A stretch of 64,000 nt of DNA from Petrolisthes cinctipes (GCA_033782935.1 JAWQEG010000259.1:4504001-4568000); one strand, 5' to 3'. Positions 37,161-52,000 are shown, counted from the first letter of the stretch. Made by a program: numbers and translations. The notes: generated by a model not told the origin, from the letters alone.

Positions 37161-39505
37161 GTGTTAGAGTATTTTCAAAATACAGGCCAAAAACATACTG
37201 AAAATCGATCTTTTAGGTGCCCAAAAGTCGATATGTGCATGCATCTTCTGTACCCGTTTATATCTCAAATTCTGGCCCTGAACACCCGAAAACTCGATAT
37301 TTTGGAGTCCCAGAAGCGATCTGTACATACCTACTCCGTATTAGAGTATTTTCAAAATTCAGGCCCAAAACATGCTGAAAATCGATATTTTTGGTGCCCA
37401 AAGTCAATATGTGCATGTATCTTCTGTACCCGTTTATATCTCAAATTCAGGCTCAAAACACCCGAAAATTCAATATTTTGGGGTCCCAGAAGCAATCTGT
37501 ACAGTGCTAGAATATTTTCAAAAAATAGGCTAAAAACATGCTAAAAATCGATCTTTTAGGTGCTAAAAAGTCGATATCTCAAATTCAGTCCCAAAACACC
37601 CGAAAATTCGATATTTAGGGGTCCCAGAAGCGATCTGTACATGCCTACTCCGTGTTAGAGTATTTTCAAAATACATGCTCAAAACATACTGAAAATCGAT
37701 CTTTTAAGAGCACAAAAGTCGATATGTGCATGCATCTTCAGCACCCGTTTATATCTCAAATTCAGGCTCAAAACACCCGAAAATTCAATATTTTGGGGTC
37801 CCAGAAGCAATCTGTACATACCTACTCAGTGTTAGAGTATTTTCAAAATACAGGCCCAAAACATGCTGAAAATCGATATTTTAGATGCCCAAAGTCAATA
37901 TGTGCATGTATCTTCTGTACCCGTTTATATCTCGAATTCAGGCTCAAAACACACGGAAATTCAATATTTTGGGGTCCCAGAAGCAATCTGTACATGCCTA
38001 CACAGTGTTAGAGTATTTTCAAAATACAGGCCCAAACATGCTGAAAATCGATATTTTAGATACCCAAAGTCAATATGTGCATGTATCTTCTGTACCCGTT
38101 TATATCTCAAATTCAGGCTCAAAACACCCGAAAATTCAATATTTTGGGGTCCCAGAAGCAATCTGTACATGCCTACTCAGTGCTAGAATATTTTCAAAAT
38201 ATAGGCTAAAAACATGCTAAAAATCGATCTTTTAGGTGCCAAAAAGTCGATATCTCAAATTCAGTCCCAAAACACCCGAAAATTCGATATTTAGGGGTCC
38301 CAGAAGCGATCTGTACATGCATACTCCGTGTTAGAGTATTTTCAAAATACATGCTCAAAACATACTGAAAATCGATCTTTTAGGTGCACAAAAGTCGATA
38401 TATGCATGCATCTTCAGTACCCGTTTATATCTCAAATTCAGGCTCAAAACACCCGAAAATTCAATATTTTGGGGTCCCAGAAGCAATCTGTACATGCCTA
38501 CTCAGTGTTAGAGTATTTTCAAAATACAGGCCCAAAACATGCTGAAAATCGATATTTTAGATGCCCAAAGTCAATATGTGCATGTATCTTCTGTACCCGT
38601 TTATATCTCAAATTCAGGCTCAAAACACCCGAAAATTCAATATTTTGGGGTCCCAGAAGCAATCTGTACATGCCTACACAGTGTTTGAGTATTTTCAAAA
38701 TACTGTCCCAAAACATGCTGAAAATCGATATTTTAGATTCCCAAAGTCAATATGTGCATGTATCTTCTGTACCCGTTTATATCTCAAATTCAGGCTTAAA
38801 ACACCCGAAAATTCAATATTTTGGGGTCCCAGAAGCAATCTGTACATGCCTACACAGTGCTAGAATATTTTCAAAATATAGGCTAAAAACATGCTAAAAA
38901 TCGACATTTTAGGTGCCAAAAAATCGATATCTCAAATTCAGTCCCAAAACACCCGAAAATTCGATATTTAGAGGTCCCAGAAGGTATCTGTACATGCCTA
39001 CTCCGTGTTAGAGTATTTTCAAAATACAGGCCAAAAACATACTGAAAATCGCTCTTTTAGGTGCCCAAAAGTCGATATGTGCATGCATCTTCTGTACCCT
39101 TTTATATCTCAAATTCTGGCCCTAAACACCCGAAAATTCGATATTTTGGGGTCCCAGAAGCGATCTGTACATGCCTACTCCGTGTTAGAGTATTTTCAAA
39201 ATTCAGGCCCAAAACATGCTGAAAATCGATATTTTTGGTGCCCAAAGTCAATATGTGCATGTATCTTCTGTACCCGTTTATATCTCAAATTCAGGCTGAA
39301 AACACCCGAAAATTCAATATTTTGGGGTCCCAGAAGCAATCTGTACATGCCTACTCAGTGCTAGAATATTTTCAAAATATAGGCTAAAAACATGCTAAAA
39401 ATCGACATTTTAGGTGCCAAAAAATCGATATCTCAAATTCAGTCCCAAAACACCCGAAAATTCGATATTTAGAGGTCCCAGAAGGTATCTGTACATGCCT
39501 ACTCC

Positions 39506-40673
39506 GTGTTAGAGTATTCTCAAAATACAGGACAAAAACATACTGAAAATCGATCTTTTAGGTGCACAAAAGTCGATATGTGCATGCATCTTCAGTACCC
39601 GTTTATATCTCAAATTCAGGCTCAAAACACCCGAAAATTCAATATTTTGGGGTCCCAGAAGCAATCTGCACATGCCTACTCAGTGTTAGAGTATTTTCAA
39701 AATACAGGCCCAAAACATGCTGAAAATCGATATTTTAGATGCCCAAAGTCAATATGTGCATGTATCTTCTGTACCCGTTTATATCAAAAATTCAGGCTCA
39801 AAACACCCGAAAATTCAATATTTTGGGGTCCCAGAAGCAATCTGTACATGCCTACTCAGTGTTAGAGTATTTTCAAAATACAGGCCCAAAACATGCTGAA
39901 AATCGATATTTTAGATGCCCAAAGTCAATATGTGCATGTATCTTCTGTACCCGTTTATATCTCAAATTCAGGCTCAAAACACCCGAAAATTCAATATTTT
40001 GGGGTCCCAGAAGCAATCTGTACAGTGCTAGAATATTTTCACAATATAGGCTAAAAACATGCTAAAAATCGATCTTTTAGGTGCCAAAAAGTCGATATCT
40101 CAAATTCAGCCTCAAAACACCCGAAAATTCGATATTTAGGGGTCCCAGAAGCGATCTGTACATGCTTACTCCGTGTTAGAGTATTTTCAAAATACATGCT
40201 CAAAACATACTGAAAATCGATCTTTTAGGTGCACAAAAGTCGATATGTGCATGCATCTTCAGTACCCGTTTATATCTCAAATTCAGGCTCAAAACACCCG
40301 AAAATTCGATATTTTGGGGTCCCAGAAGCGATCTGTACATGCCTACTCCGTGTTAGAGTATTTTCAAAATTCAGGCCCAAAACATGCTGAAAATCGATAT
40401 TTTTGGTGCCCAAAGTCAATATGTGCATGTATCTTCTGTACCCGTTTATATCTCAAATTCAGGCTGAAAACACCCGAAAATTCAATATTTTGGGGTCCCA
40501 GAAGCAATCTGTACATGCCTACTCAGTGCTAGAATATTTTCAAAATATAGGCTAAAAACATGCTAAAAATCGACATTTTAGGTGCCAAAAAATCGATATC
40601 TCAAATTCAGTCCCAAAACACCCGAAAATTCGATATTTAGAGGTCCCAGAAGGTATCTGTACATGCCTACTCC
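39506..40673 (+). repeat. 1168-bp tandem duplication, copy 1
   Basis: Units of 667 (A-B-B-C with the 10-bp deletion) and 501 (A-B'-C). Private marks are gtattctcaaaatacaggac at the start, aatctgcacatgcc near 39665 and tatatcaaaaattc near 39781. Confidence 0.9.
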
Positions 40674-41350
40674 GTGTTAGAGTATTCTCAAAATACAGGA
40701 CAAAAACATACTGAAAATCGATCTTTTAGGTGCACAAAAGTCGATATGTGCATGCATCTTCAGTACCCGTTTATATCTCAAATTCAGGCTCAAAACACCC
40801 GAAAATTCAATATTTTGGGGTCCCAGAAGCAATCTGCACATGCCTACTCAGTGTTAGAGTATTTTCAAAATACAGGCCCAAAACATGCTGAAAATCGATA
40901 TTTTAGATGCCCAAAGTCAATATGTGCATGTATCTTCTGTACCCGTTTATATCAAAAATTCAGGCTCAAAACACCCGAAAATTCAATATTTTGGGGTCCC
41001 AGAAGCAATCTGTACATGCCTACTCAGTGTTAGAGTATTTTCAAAATACAGGCCCAAAACATGCTGAAAATCGATATTTTAGATGCCCAAAGTCAATATG
41101 TGCATGTATCTTCTGTACCCGTTTATATCTCAAATTCAGGCTCAAAACACCCGAAAATTCAATATTTTGGGGTCCCAGAAGCAATCTGTACATGCCTACT
41201 CAGTGCTAGAATATTTTCAAAATATAGGCTAAAAACATGCTAAAAATCGACATTTTAGGTGCCAAAAAATCGATATCTCAAATTCAGTCCCAAAACACCC
41301 GAAAATTCGATATTTAGAGGTCCCAGAAGGTATCTGTACATGCCTACTCC
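40674..41350 (+). repeat. 1168-bp tandem duplication, partial copy 2
   Basis: Begins with the same A-B-B run and marks (gtattctcaaaatac, aatctgcacatgcc near 40833, tatatcaaaaattc near 40949). It then diverges near the end of the second B, where this copy keeps the full ctactcagtgctag and copy 1 has the 10-bp deletion. Its length is 677 bp instead of 667. Confidence 0.87.
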
Positions 41351-44300
41351 GTGTTAGAGTATTTTCAAAATACAGGCCAAAAACATACTGAAAATCGATC
41401 TTTTAGGTGCACAAAAGTCGATATGTGCATGCATCTTCAGTACCCGTTTATATCTCAAATTCAGGCTCAAAACACCCGAAAATTCAATATTTTGGGGTCC
41501 CAGAAGCAATCTGTACATACCTACTCAGTGTTAGAGTATTTTCAAAATACAGGCCCAAAACATGCTGAAAATCGATATTTTAGATGCCCAAAGTCAATAT
41601 GTGCATGTATCTTCTGTACCCGTTTATATCTCGAATTCAGGCTTAAAACACACGGAAATTCAATATTTTGGGGTCCCAGAAGCAATCTGTACATGCCTAC
41701 ACAGTGTTAGAGTATTTTCAAAATACAGGCCCAAACATGCTGAAAATCGATATTTTAGATACCCAAAGTCAATATGTGCATGTATCTTCTGTACCCGTTT
41801 ATATCTCAAATTCAGGCTCAAAACACCCGAAAATTCAATATTTTGGGGTCCCAGAAGCAATCTGTACACGCCTACACAGTGCTAGAATATTTTCAAAATA
41901 TAGGCTAAAAACATGCTAAAAATCGACATTTTAGGTGCCAAAAAATCGATATCTCAAATTCAGTCCCAAAACACCCGAAAATTCGATATTTAGAGGTCCC
42001 AGAAGGTATCTGTACATGCCTACTCCGTGTTAGAGTATTTTCAAAATACAGGCCAAAAACATTCTGAAAATCGATCTTTTAGGTGCCCAAAAGTCGATAT
42101 GTGCATGCATCTTCTGTACCCGTTTATATCTCAAATTCAGGCTCAAAACACCCGAAAATTCAATATTTTGGGGTCCCAGAAGCAATCTGTACATGCCTAC
42201 TCAGTGTTAGAGTATTTTCAAAATACAGGCCCAAAACATGCTGAAAATCGATATTTTAGATGCCCAAAGTCAATATGTGCATGTATCTTCTGTACCCGTT
42301 TATATCTCAAATTCAGGCTGAAAACACCCGAAAATTCAATATTTTGGGGTCCCAGAAGCAATCTGTACATGCCTACACAGTGCTAGAATATTTTCAAAAT
42401 ATAGGCTAAAAACATGCTAAAAATCGACATTTTAGGTGCCAAAAAATCGATATCTCAAATTCAGTCCCAAAACACCCGAAAATTCGATATTTAGAGGTCC
42501 CAGAAGGTATCTGTACATGCCTACTCCGTGTTAGAGTATTTTCAAAATACAGGCCAAAAACATACTGAAAATCGCTCTTTTAGGTGCCCAAAAGTCGATA
42601 TGTGCATGCATCTTCTGTACCCTTTTGTATCTCAAATTAAGGCCCTAAACACCCGAAAATTCGATATTTTGGGGTCCCAGAAGCGATCTGTACATGCCTA
42701 CTCCGTGTTAGAGTATTTTCAAAATTCAGGCCCAAAACATGCTGAAAATCGATATTTTTGGTGCCCAAAGTCAATATGTGCATGTATCTTCTGTACCCGT
42801 TTATATCTCAAATTCAGGCTCAAAACACCCGAAAATTCAATATTTTGGGGTCCCAGAAGCAATCTGTACAGTGCTAGAATATTTTCAAAATATAGGCTAA
42901 AAACATGCTGAAAATCGATCTTTTAGGTGCCAAAAAGTCGATATCTCAAATTCAGCCTCAAAACACCCGAAAATTCGATATTTAGGGGTCCCAGAAGCGA
43001 TCTGTACATGCTTACTCCGTGTTAGAGTATTTTCAAAATACATGCTCAAAACATACTGAAAATCGATCTTTTAGGTGCACAAAAGTCGATATGTGCATGC
43101 ATCTTCAGTACCCGTTTATATCTCAAATTCAGGCTCAAAACACCCAAAAATTCGATATTTTGGGGTCCCAGAAGCGATCTGTACATGCCTACTCCGTGTT
43201 AGAGTATTTTCAAAATTCAGGCCCAAAACATGCTGAAAATCGATATTTTTGGTGCCCAAAGTCAATATGTGCATGTATCTTCTGTACCCGTTTATATCTC
43301 AAATTCAGGCTGAAAACACCCGAAAATTCAATATTTTGGGGTCCCAGAAGCAATCTGTACATGCCTACTCAGTGCTAGAATATTTTCAAAATATAGGCTA
43401 AAAACATGCTAAAAATCGACATTTTAGGTGCCAAAAAATCGATATCTCAAATTCAGTCCCAAAACACCCGAAAATTCGATATTTAGAGGTCCCAGAAGGT
43501 ATCTGTACATGCCTACTCCGTGTTAGAGTATTCTCAAAATACAGGACAAAAACATACTGAAAATCGATCTTTTAGGTGCACAAAAGTCGATATGTGCATG
43601 CATCTTCAGTACCCGTTTATATCTCAAATTCAGGCTCAAAACACCCGAAAATTCAATATTTTGGGGTCCCAGAAGCAATCTGTACATACCTACTCAGTGT
43701 TAGAGTATTTTCAAAATACAGGCCAAAAACATGCTGAAAATCGATATTTTAGATGCCCAAAGTCAATATGTGCATGTATCTTCTGTACCCGTTTATATCT
43801 CGAATTCAGGCTCAAAACACACGGAAATTCAATATTTTGGGGTCCCAGAAGCAATCTGTACATGCCTACACAGTGTTAGAGTATTTTCAAAATACAGGCC
43901 CAAACATGCTGAAAATCGATATTTTAGATACCCAAAGTCAATATGTGCATGTATCTTCTGTACCCGTTTATATCTCAAATTCAGGCTCAAAACACCCGAA
44001 AATTCAATATTTTGGGGTCCCAGAAGCAATCTGTACACGCCTACACAGTGCTAGAATATTTTCAAAATATAGGCTAAAAACATGCTAAAAATCGACATTT
44101 TAGGTGCCAAAAAATCGATATCTCAAATTCAGTCCCAAAACACCCGAAAATTCGATATTTAGAGGTCCCAGAAGGTATCTGTACATGCCTACTCCGTGTT
44201 AGAGTATTTTCAAAATACAGGCCAAAAACATTCTGAAAATCGATCTTTTAGGTGCCCAAAAGTCGATATGTGCATGCATCTTCTGTACCCGTTTATATCT

Positions 44301-46051
44301 CAAATTCAGGCTCAAAACACCCGAAAATTCAATATTTTGGGGTCCCAGAAGCAATCTGTACATGCCTACTCAGTGTTAGAGTATTTTCAAAATACAGGCC
44401 CAAAACATGCTGAAAATCGATATTTTAGATGCCCAAAGTCAATATGTGCATGTATCTTCTGTACCCGTTTATATCTCAAATTCAGGCTGAAAACACCCGA
44501 AAATTCAATATTTTTTGGGTCCCAGAAGCAATCTGTACATGCCTACACAGTGCTAGAATATTTTCAAAATATAGGCTAAAAACATGCTAAAAATCGACAT
44601 TTTAGGTGCCAAAAAATCGATATCTCAAATTCAGTCCCAAAACACCCGAAAATTCGATATTTAGAGGTCCCAGAAGGTATCTGTACATGCCTACTCCGTG
44701 TTAGAGTATTTTCAAAATACAGGCCAAAAACATACTGAAAATCGCTCTTTTAGGTGCCCAAAAGTCGATATGTGCATGCATCTTCTGTACCCTTTTATAT
44801 CTCAAATTAAGGCCCTAAACACCCGAAAATTCGATATTTTGGGGTCCCAGAAGCGATCTGTACATGCCTACTCCGTGTTAGAGTATTTTCAAAATTCAGG
44901 CCCAAAACATGCTGAAAATCGATATTTTTGGTGCCCAAAGTCAATATGTGCATGTATCTTCTGTACCCGTTTATATCTCAAATTCAGGCTGAAAACACCC
45001 GAAAATTCAATATTTTGGGGTCCCAGAAGCAATCTGTACATGCCTACTCAGTGCTAGAATATTTTCAAAATATAGGCTAAAAACATGCTAAAAATCGACA
45101 TTTTAGGTGCCAAAAAATCGATATCTCAAATTCAGTCCCAAAACACCCGAAAATTCGATATTTAGAGGTCCCAGAAGGTATCTGTACATGCCTACTCCGT
45201 GTTAGAGTATTCTCAAAATACAGGACAAAAACATACTGAAAATCGATCTTTTAGGTGCACAAAAGTCGATATGTGCATGCATCTTCAGTACCCGTTTATA
45301 TCTCAAATTCAGGCTCAAAACACCCGAAAATTCAATATTTTGGGGTCCCAGAAGCAATCTGTACATGCCTACTCAGTGTTAGAGTATTTTCAAAATACAG
45401 GCCCAAAACATGCTGAAAATCGATATTTTAGATGCCCAAAGTCAATATGTGCATGTATCTTCTGTACCCGTTTATATCTCAAATTCAGGCTCAAAACACC
45501 CGAAAATTCAATATTTTGGGGTCCCAGAAGCAATCTGTACATGCCTACTCAGTGTTAGAGTATTTTCAAAATACAGGCCCAAAACATGCTGAAAATCGAT
45601 ATTTTAGATGCCCAAAGTCAATATGTGCATGTATCTTCTGTACCCGTTTATATCTCAAATTCAGGCTCAAAACACCCGAAAATTCAATATTTTGGGGTCC
45701 CAGAAGCAATCTGTACATGCCTACACAGTGTTAGAGTATTTTCAAAATACAGTCGCAAAACATGCTGAAAATCGATATTTTAGATGCCCAAAGTCAATAT
45801 GTGCATGTATCTTCTGTACCCGTTTATATCTCAAATTCAGGCTTAAAACACCCCAAAATTCAATATTTTGGGGTCCCAGAAGCAATCTGTACACGCCTAC
45901 ACAGTGCTAGAATATTTTCAAAATATAGGCTAAAAACATGCTAAAAATCGACATTTTAGGTGCCAAAAAATCGATATCTCAAATTCAGTCCCAAAACACC
46001 CGAAAATTCGATATTTAGAGTTCCCAGAAGGTATCTGTACATGCCTACTCC
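41351..46051 (+). repeat. Mosaic block with 676-bp tetramers and a pentamer
   Basis: Unit lengths are 676, 501, 491, 501, 676, 502, 501, 853. The two 676-bp units (41351, 43520) share acacggaaattc and cccaaacatg. The 502-bp unit has one extra base in a T run (aatattttttgggtccc near 44508). A run of A' monomers here has aaatcgctcttttagg and tacccttttgtatc or tacccttttatatc. Confidence 0.85.
45199..46051 (+). repeat. 853-bp pentamer A-B-B-B-C
   Basis: Monomer starts at 45199, 45376, 45552, 45728 and 45904. Three B monomers in a row make this the longest B run in the window. The third B has acagtcgcaaaac and the ggcttaaaac, caccccaaaattc and gtacacgcc marks. It extends the A-B-B-C tetramer by one monomer. 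Confidence 0.87.
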
Positions 46052-49000
46052 GTGTTAGAGTATTTTCAAAATACAGGCCAAAAACATACTGAAAATCGAT
46101 CTTTTAGGTGCCCAAAAGTCGATATGTGCATGCATCTTCTGTACCCGTTTATATCTCAAATTCTGGCCCTGAACACCCGAAAACTCGATATTTTGGAGTC
46201 CCAGAAGCGATCTGTACATACCTACTCCGTATTAGAGTATTTTCAAAATTCAGGCCCAAAACATGCTGAAAATCGATATTTTTGGTGCCCAAAGTCAATA
46301 TGTGCATGTATCTTCTGTACCCGTTTATATCTCAAATTCAGGCTCAAAACACCCGAAAATTCAATATTTTGGTGTCCCAGAAGCAATCTGTACAGTGCTA
46401 GAATATTTTCAAAAAATAGGCTAAAAACATGCTAAAAATCGATCTTTTAGGTGCTAAAAAGTCGATATCTCAAATTCAGTCCCAAAACACCCGAAAATTC
46501 GATATTTAGGGGTCCCAGAAGCGATCTGTACATGCCTACTCCGTGTTAGAGTATTTTCAAAATACATGCTCAAAACATACTGAAAATCGATGTTTTAAGA
46601 GCACAAAAGTCGATATGTGCATGCATCTTCAGCACCCGTTTATATCTCAAATTCAGGCTCAAAACACCCGAAAATTCGATATTTTGGGGTCCCAGAAGCA
46701 ATCTGTACATGCCTACTCCGTGTTAGAGTATTTTCAAAATTCAGGCCCAAAACATGCTGAAAATCGATATTTTTGGTGCCCAAAGTCAATATGTGCATGT
46801 ATCTTCTGTACCCGTTTATATCTCAAATTCAGGCTCAAAACACCCGAAAATTCAATATTTTGGGGTCCCAGAAGCAATCTGTACATGCCTACTCAGTGCT
46901 AGAATATTTTCAAAATATAGGCTAAAAACATGCTAAAAATCGATCTTTTAGGTGCCAAAAAGTCGATATCTCAAATTCAGTCCCAAAACACCCGAAAATT
47001 CGATATTTAGGGGTCCCAGAAGCGATCTGTACATGCATACTCCGTGTTAGAGTATTTTCAAAATACATGCTCAAAACATACTGAAAATCGATCTTTTAGG
47101 TGCACAAAAGTCGATATGTGCATGCATCTTCAGTACCCGTATATATCTCAAATTCAGGCTCAAAACACCCGAAAATTCAATATTTTGGGGTCCCAGAAGC
47201 AATCTGTACATGCCTACTCAGTGTTAGAGTATTTTCAAAATACAGGCCCAAAACATGCTGAAAATCGATATTTTAGATGCCCAAAGTCAATATGTGCATG
47301 TATCTTCTGTACCCGTTTATATCTCAAATTCAGGCTCAAAACACCCGAAAATTCAATATTTTGGGGTCCCAGAAGCAATCTGTACATGCCTACACAGTGT
47401 TAGAGTATTTTCAAAATACTGTCCCAAAACATGCTGAAAATCGATATTTTAGATTCCCAAAGTCAATATGTGCATGTATCTTCTGTACCCGTTTATATCT
47501 CAAATTCAGGCTTAAAACACCCGAAAATTCAATATTTTGGGGTCCCAGAAGCAATCTGTACACGCCTACACAGTGCTAGAATATTTTCAAAATATAGGCT
47601 AAAAACATGCTAAAAATCGACATTTTAGGTGCCAAAAAATCGATATCTCAAATTCAGTCCCAAAACACCCGAAAATTCGATATTTAGAGGTCCCAGAAGG
47701 TATCTGTACATGCCTACTCCGTGTTAGAGTATTTTCAAAATACAGGCCAAAAACATTCTGAAAATCGATCTTTTATGTGCCCAAAAGTCGATATGTGCAT
47801 GCATCTTCTGTACCCGTTTATATCTCAAATTCAGGCTCAAAACACCCGAAAATTCAATATTTTGGGGTCCCAGAAGCAATCTGTACATGCCTACTCAGTG
47901 TTAGAGTATTTTCAAAATACAGGCCCAAAACATGCTGAAAATCGATATTTTAGATGCCCAAAGTCAATATGTGCATGTATCTTCTGTACCCGTTTATATC
48001 TCAAATTCAGGCTCAAAACACCCGAAAATTCAATATTTTGGGGTCCCAGAAGCAATCTGTACATGCCTACACAGTGCTAGAATATTTTCAAAATATAGGC
48101 TAAAAACATGCTAAAAATCGACATTTTAGGTGCCAAAAAATCGATATCTCAAATTCAGTCCCAAAACACCCGAAAATTCGATATTTAGAGGTCCCAGAAG
48201 GTATCTGTACATGCCTACTCCGTGTTAGAGTATTTTCAAAATACAGGCCAAAAACATACTGAAAATCGCTCTTTTAGGTGCCCAAAAGTCGATATGTGCA
48301 TGCATCTTCTGTACCCTTTTATATCTCAAATTCTGGCCCTAAACACCCGAAAATTCTATATTTTGGGGTCCCAGAAGCGATCTGTACATGCCTACTCCGT
48401 GTTAGAGTATTTTCAAAATTCAGGCCCAAAACATGCTGAAAATCGATATTTTTGGTGCCCAAATTCAATATGTGCATGTATCTTCTGTACCCGTTTATAT
48501 CTCAAATTCAGGCTCAAAACACCCGAAAATTCAATATTTTGGGGTCCCAGAAGCAATCTGTACAGTGCTAGAATATTTTCACAATATAGGCTAAAAACAT
48601 GCTAAAAATCGATCTTTTAGGTGCCAAAAAGTCGATATCTCAAATTCAGCCTCAAAACACCCGAAAATTCGATATTTAGGGGTCCCAGAAGCGATCTGTA
48701 CATGCTTACTCCGTGTTAGAGTATTTTCAAAATACATGCTCAAAACATACTGAAAATCGATCTTTTAGGTGCACAAAAGTCGATATGTGCATGCATCTTC
48801 AGTACCCGTTTATATCTCAAATTCAGGCTCAAAACACCCGAAAATTCGATATTTTGGGGTCCCAGAAGCGATCTGTACATGCCTACTCCGTGTTAGAGTA
48901 TTTTCAAAATTCAGGCCCAAAACATGCTGAAAATCGATATTTTTGGTGCCCAAAGTCAATATGTGCATGTATCTTCTGTACCCGTTTATATCTCAAATTC

Positions 49001-52000
49001 AGGCTGAAAACACCCGAAAATTCAATATTTTGGGGTCCCAGAAGCAATCTGTACATGCCTACTCAGTGCTAGAATATTTTCAAAATATAGGCTAAAAACA
49101 TGCTAAAAATCGACATTTTAGGTGCCAAAAAATCGATATCTCAAATTCAGTCCCAAAACACCCGAAAATTCGATATTTAGAGGTCCCAGAAGGTATCTGT
49201 ACATGCCTACTCCGTGTTAGAGTATTCTCAAAATACAGGACAAAAACATACTGAAAATCGATCTTTTAGGTGCACAAAAGTCGATATGTGCATGCATCTT
49301 CAGTACCCGTTTATATCTCAAATTCAGGCTCAAAACACCCGAAAATTCAATATTTTGGGGTCCCAGAAGCAATCTGTACATGCCTACTCAGTGTTAGAGT
49401 ATTTTCAAAATACAGGCCCAAAACATGCTGAAAATCGATCTTTTAGGTGCCCAAAAGTCGATATGTGCATGCATCTTCTGTACCCGTTTATATCTCAAAT
49501 TCAGGCTCAAAACACCCGAAAATTCAATATTTTGGGGTCCCAGAAGCAATCTGTACATGCCTACTCAGTGTTAGAGTATTTTCAAAATACAGGCCCAAAA
49601 CATGCTGAAAATCGATATTTTAGATGCCCAAAGTCAATATGTGCATGTATCTTCTGTACCCGTTTATATCTCAAATTCAGGCTCAAAACACCGGAAAATT
49701 CAATATTTTGGGGTCCCAGAAGCAATCTGTACACGCCTACACAGTGCTAGAATATTTTCAAAATATAGGCTAAAAACATGCTAAAAATCGACATTTTAGG
49801 TGCCAAAAAATCGATATCTCAAATTCAGTCCCAAAACACCCGAAAATTCGATATTTAGAGGTCCCAGAAGGTATCTGTACATGCCTACTACGTGTTAGAG
49901 TATTTTCAAAATACAGGCCAAAAACATTCTGAAAATCGATCTTTTATGTGCCCAAAAGTCGATATGTGCATGCATCTTCTGTACCCGTTTATATCTCAAA
50001 TTCAGGCTCAAAACATCCGAAAATTCAATATTTTGGGGTCCCAGAAGCAATCTGTACATGCCTACTCAGTGTTAGAGTATTTTCAAAATACAGGCCCAAA
50101 ACATGCTGAAAATCGATATTTTAGATGCCCAAAGTCAATATGTGCATGTATCTTCTGTACCCGTTTATATCTCAAATTCAGGCTGAAAACACCCGAAAAT
50201 TCAATATTTTGGGGTCCCAGAAGCAATCTGTACATGCCTACACAGTGCTAGAATATTTTCAAAATATAGGCTAAAAACATGCTAAAAATCGACATTTTAG
50301 GTGCCAAAAAATCGATATCTCAAATTCAGTCCCAAAACACCCGAAAATTCGATATTTAGGGGTCCCAGAAGGTATCTGTACATGCCTACTCCGTGTTAGA
50401 GTATTTTCAAAATACAGGCCAAAAACATACTGAAAATCGCTCTTTTAGGTGCCCAAAAGTCGATATGTGCATGCATCTTCTGTACCCTTTTATATCTCAA
50501 ATTCTGGCCCTAAACACCCGAAAATTCGATATTTTGGGGTCCCAGAAGCGATCTGTACATGCCTACTCCGTGTTAGAGTATTTTCAAAATTCAGGCCCAA
50601 AACATGCTGAAAATCGATATTTTTGGTGCCCAAAGTCAATATGTGCATGTATCTTCTGTACCCGTTTATATCTCAAATTCAGGCTCAAAACACCCGAAAA
50701 TTCAATATTTTGGGGTCCCAGAAGCAATCTGTACAGTGCTAGAATATTTTCAAAATATAGGCTAAAAACATGCTGAAATTCGATCTTTTAGGTGCCAAAA
50801 AGTCGATATCTCAAATTCAGCCTCAAAACACCCGAAAATTCGATATTTAGGGGTCCCAGAAGCGATCTGTACATGCTTACTCCGTGTTAGAGTATTTTCA
50901 AAATACATGCTCAAAACATACTGAAAATCGATCTTTTAGGTGCACAAAAGTCGATATGTGCATGCATCTTCAGTACCCGTTTATATCTCAAATTCAGGCT
51001 CAAAACACCCAAAAATTCGATATTTTGGGGTCCCAGAAGCGATCTGTACATGCCTACTCCGTGTTAGAGTATTTTCAAAATTCAGGCCCAAAACATGCTG
51101 AAAATCGATATTTTTGGTGCCCAAAGTCAATATGTGCATGTATCTTCTGTACCCGTTTATATCTCAAATTCAGGCTGAAAACACCCGAAAATTCAATATT
51201 TTGGGGTCCCAGAAGCAATCTGTACATGCCTACTCAGTGCTAGAATATTTTCAAAATATAGGCTAAAAACATGCTAAAAATCGACATTTTAGGTGCCAAA
51301 AAATCGATATCTCAAATTCAGTCCCAAAACACCCGAAAATTCGATATTTAGAGGTCCCAGAAGGTATCTGTACATGCCTACTCCGTGTTAGAGTATTCTC
51401 AAAATACAGGATAAAAACATACTGAAAATCGATCTTTTAGGTGCACAAAAGTCGATATGTGCATGCATCTTCAGTACCCGTTTATATCTCAAATTCAGGC
51501 TCAAAACACCCGAAAATTCAATATTTTGGGGTCCCAGAAGCAATCTGTACATGCCTACTCCGTGTTAGAGTATTTTCAAAATACAGGCCCAAAACATGCT
51601 GAAAATCGATATTTTAGATGCCCAAAGTCAATATGTGCATGTATCTTCTGTACCCGTTTATATCTCAAATTCAGGCTCAAAACACCCGAAAATTCAATAT
51701 TTTGGGGTCCCAGAAGCAATCTGTACATGCCTACACAGTGTTAGAGTATTTTCAAAATACAGTCCCAAAACATGCTGAAAATCGATATTTTAGATGCCCA
51801 AAGTCAATATGTGCATGTATCTTCTGTACCCGTTTATATCTCAAATTCAGGCTTAAAACACCCGAAAATTCAATATTTTGGGATCCCAGAAGCAATCTGT
51901 ACACGCCTACACAGTGCTAGAATATTTTCAAAATATAGGCTAAAAACATGCTAAAAATCGACATTTTAGGTGCCAAAAAATCGATATCTCAAATTCAGTC

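Larger units (their letters stand above)
33648..39505 (+). repeat. Mosaic block with irregular units
   Basis: Unit lengths in order are 676, 501, 491, 314, 501, 677, 353, 491, 676, 677, 501. It holds the only B'-C dimer (35316) and the only A'-B' dimer lacking C (36808). The 676-bp units at 33648 and 37652 share the pair of marks acacggaaattc and cccaaacatg. This is the least regular part of the array. Confidence 0.85.

Noticed and set aside
36864..37544. 226-codon open frame, the longest in the window
   Set aside because: It exists only because a C monomer with its stop codons is missing at this place. The translation is the usual satellite frame read through three monomers.
44500..44520. 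Frameshift or polymerase slip in a gene (aatattttttgggtccc)
   Set aside because: It is a one-base length change in a T run of a non-coding satellite monomer, which makes a 502-bp unit.
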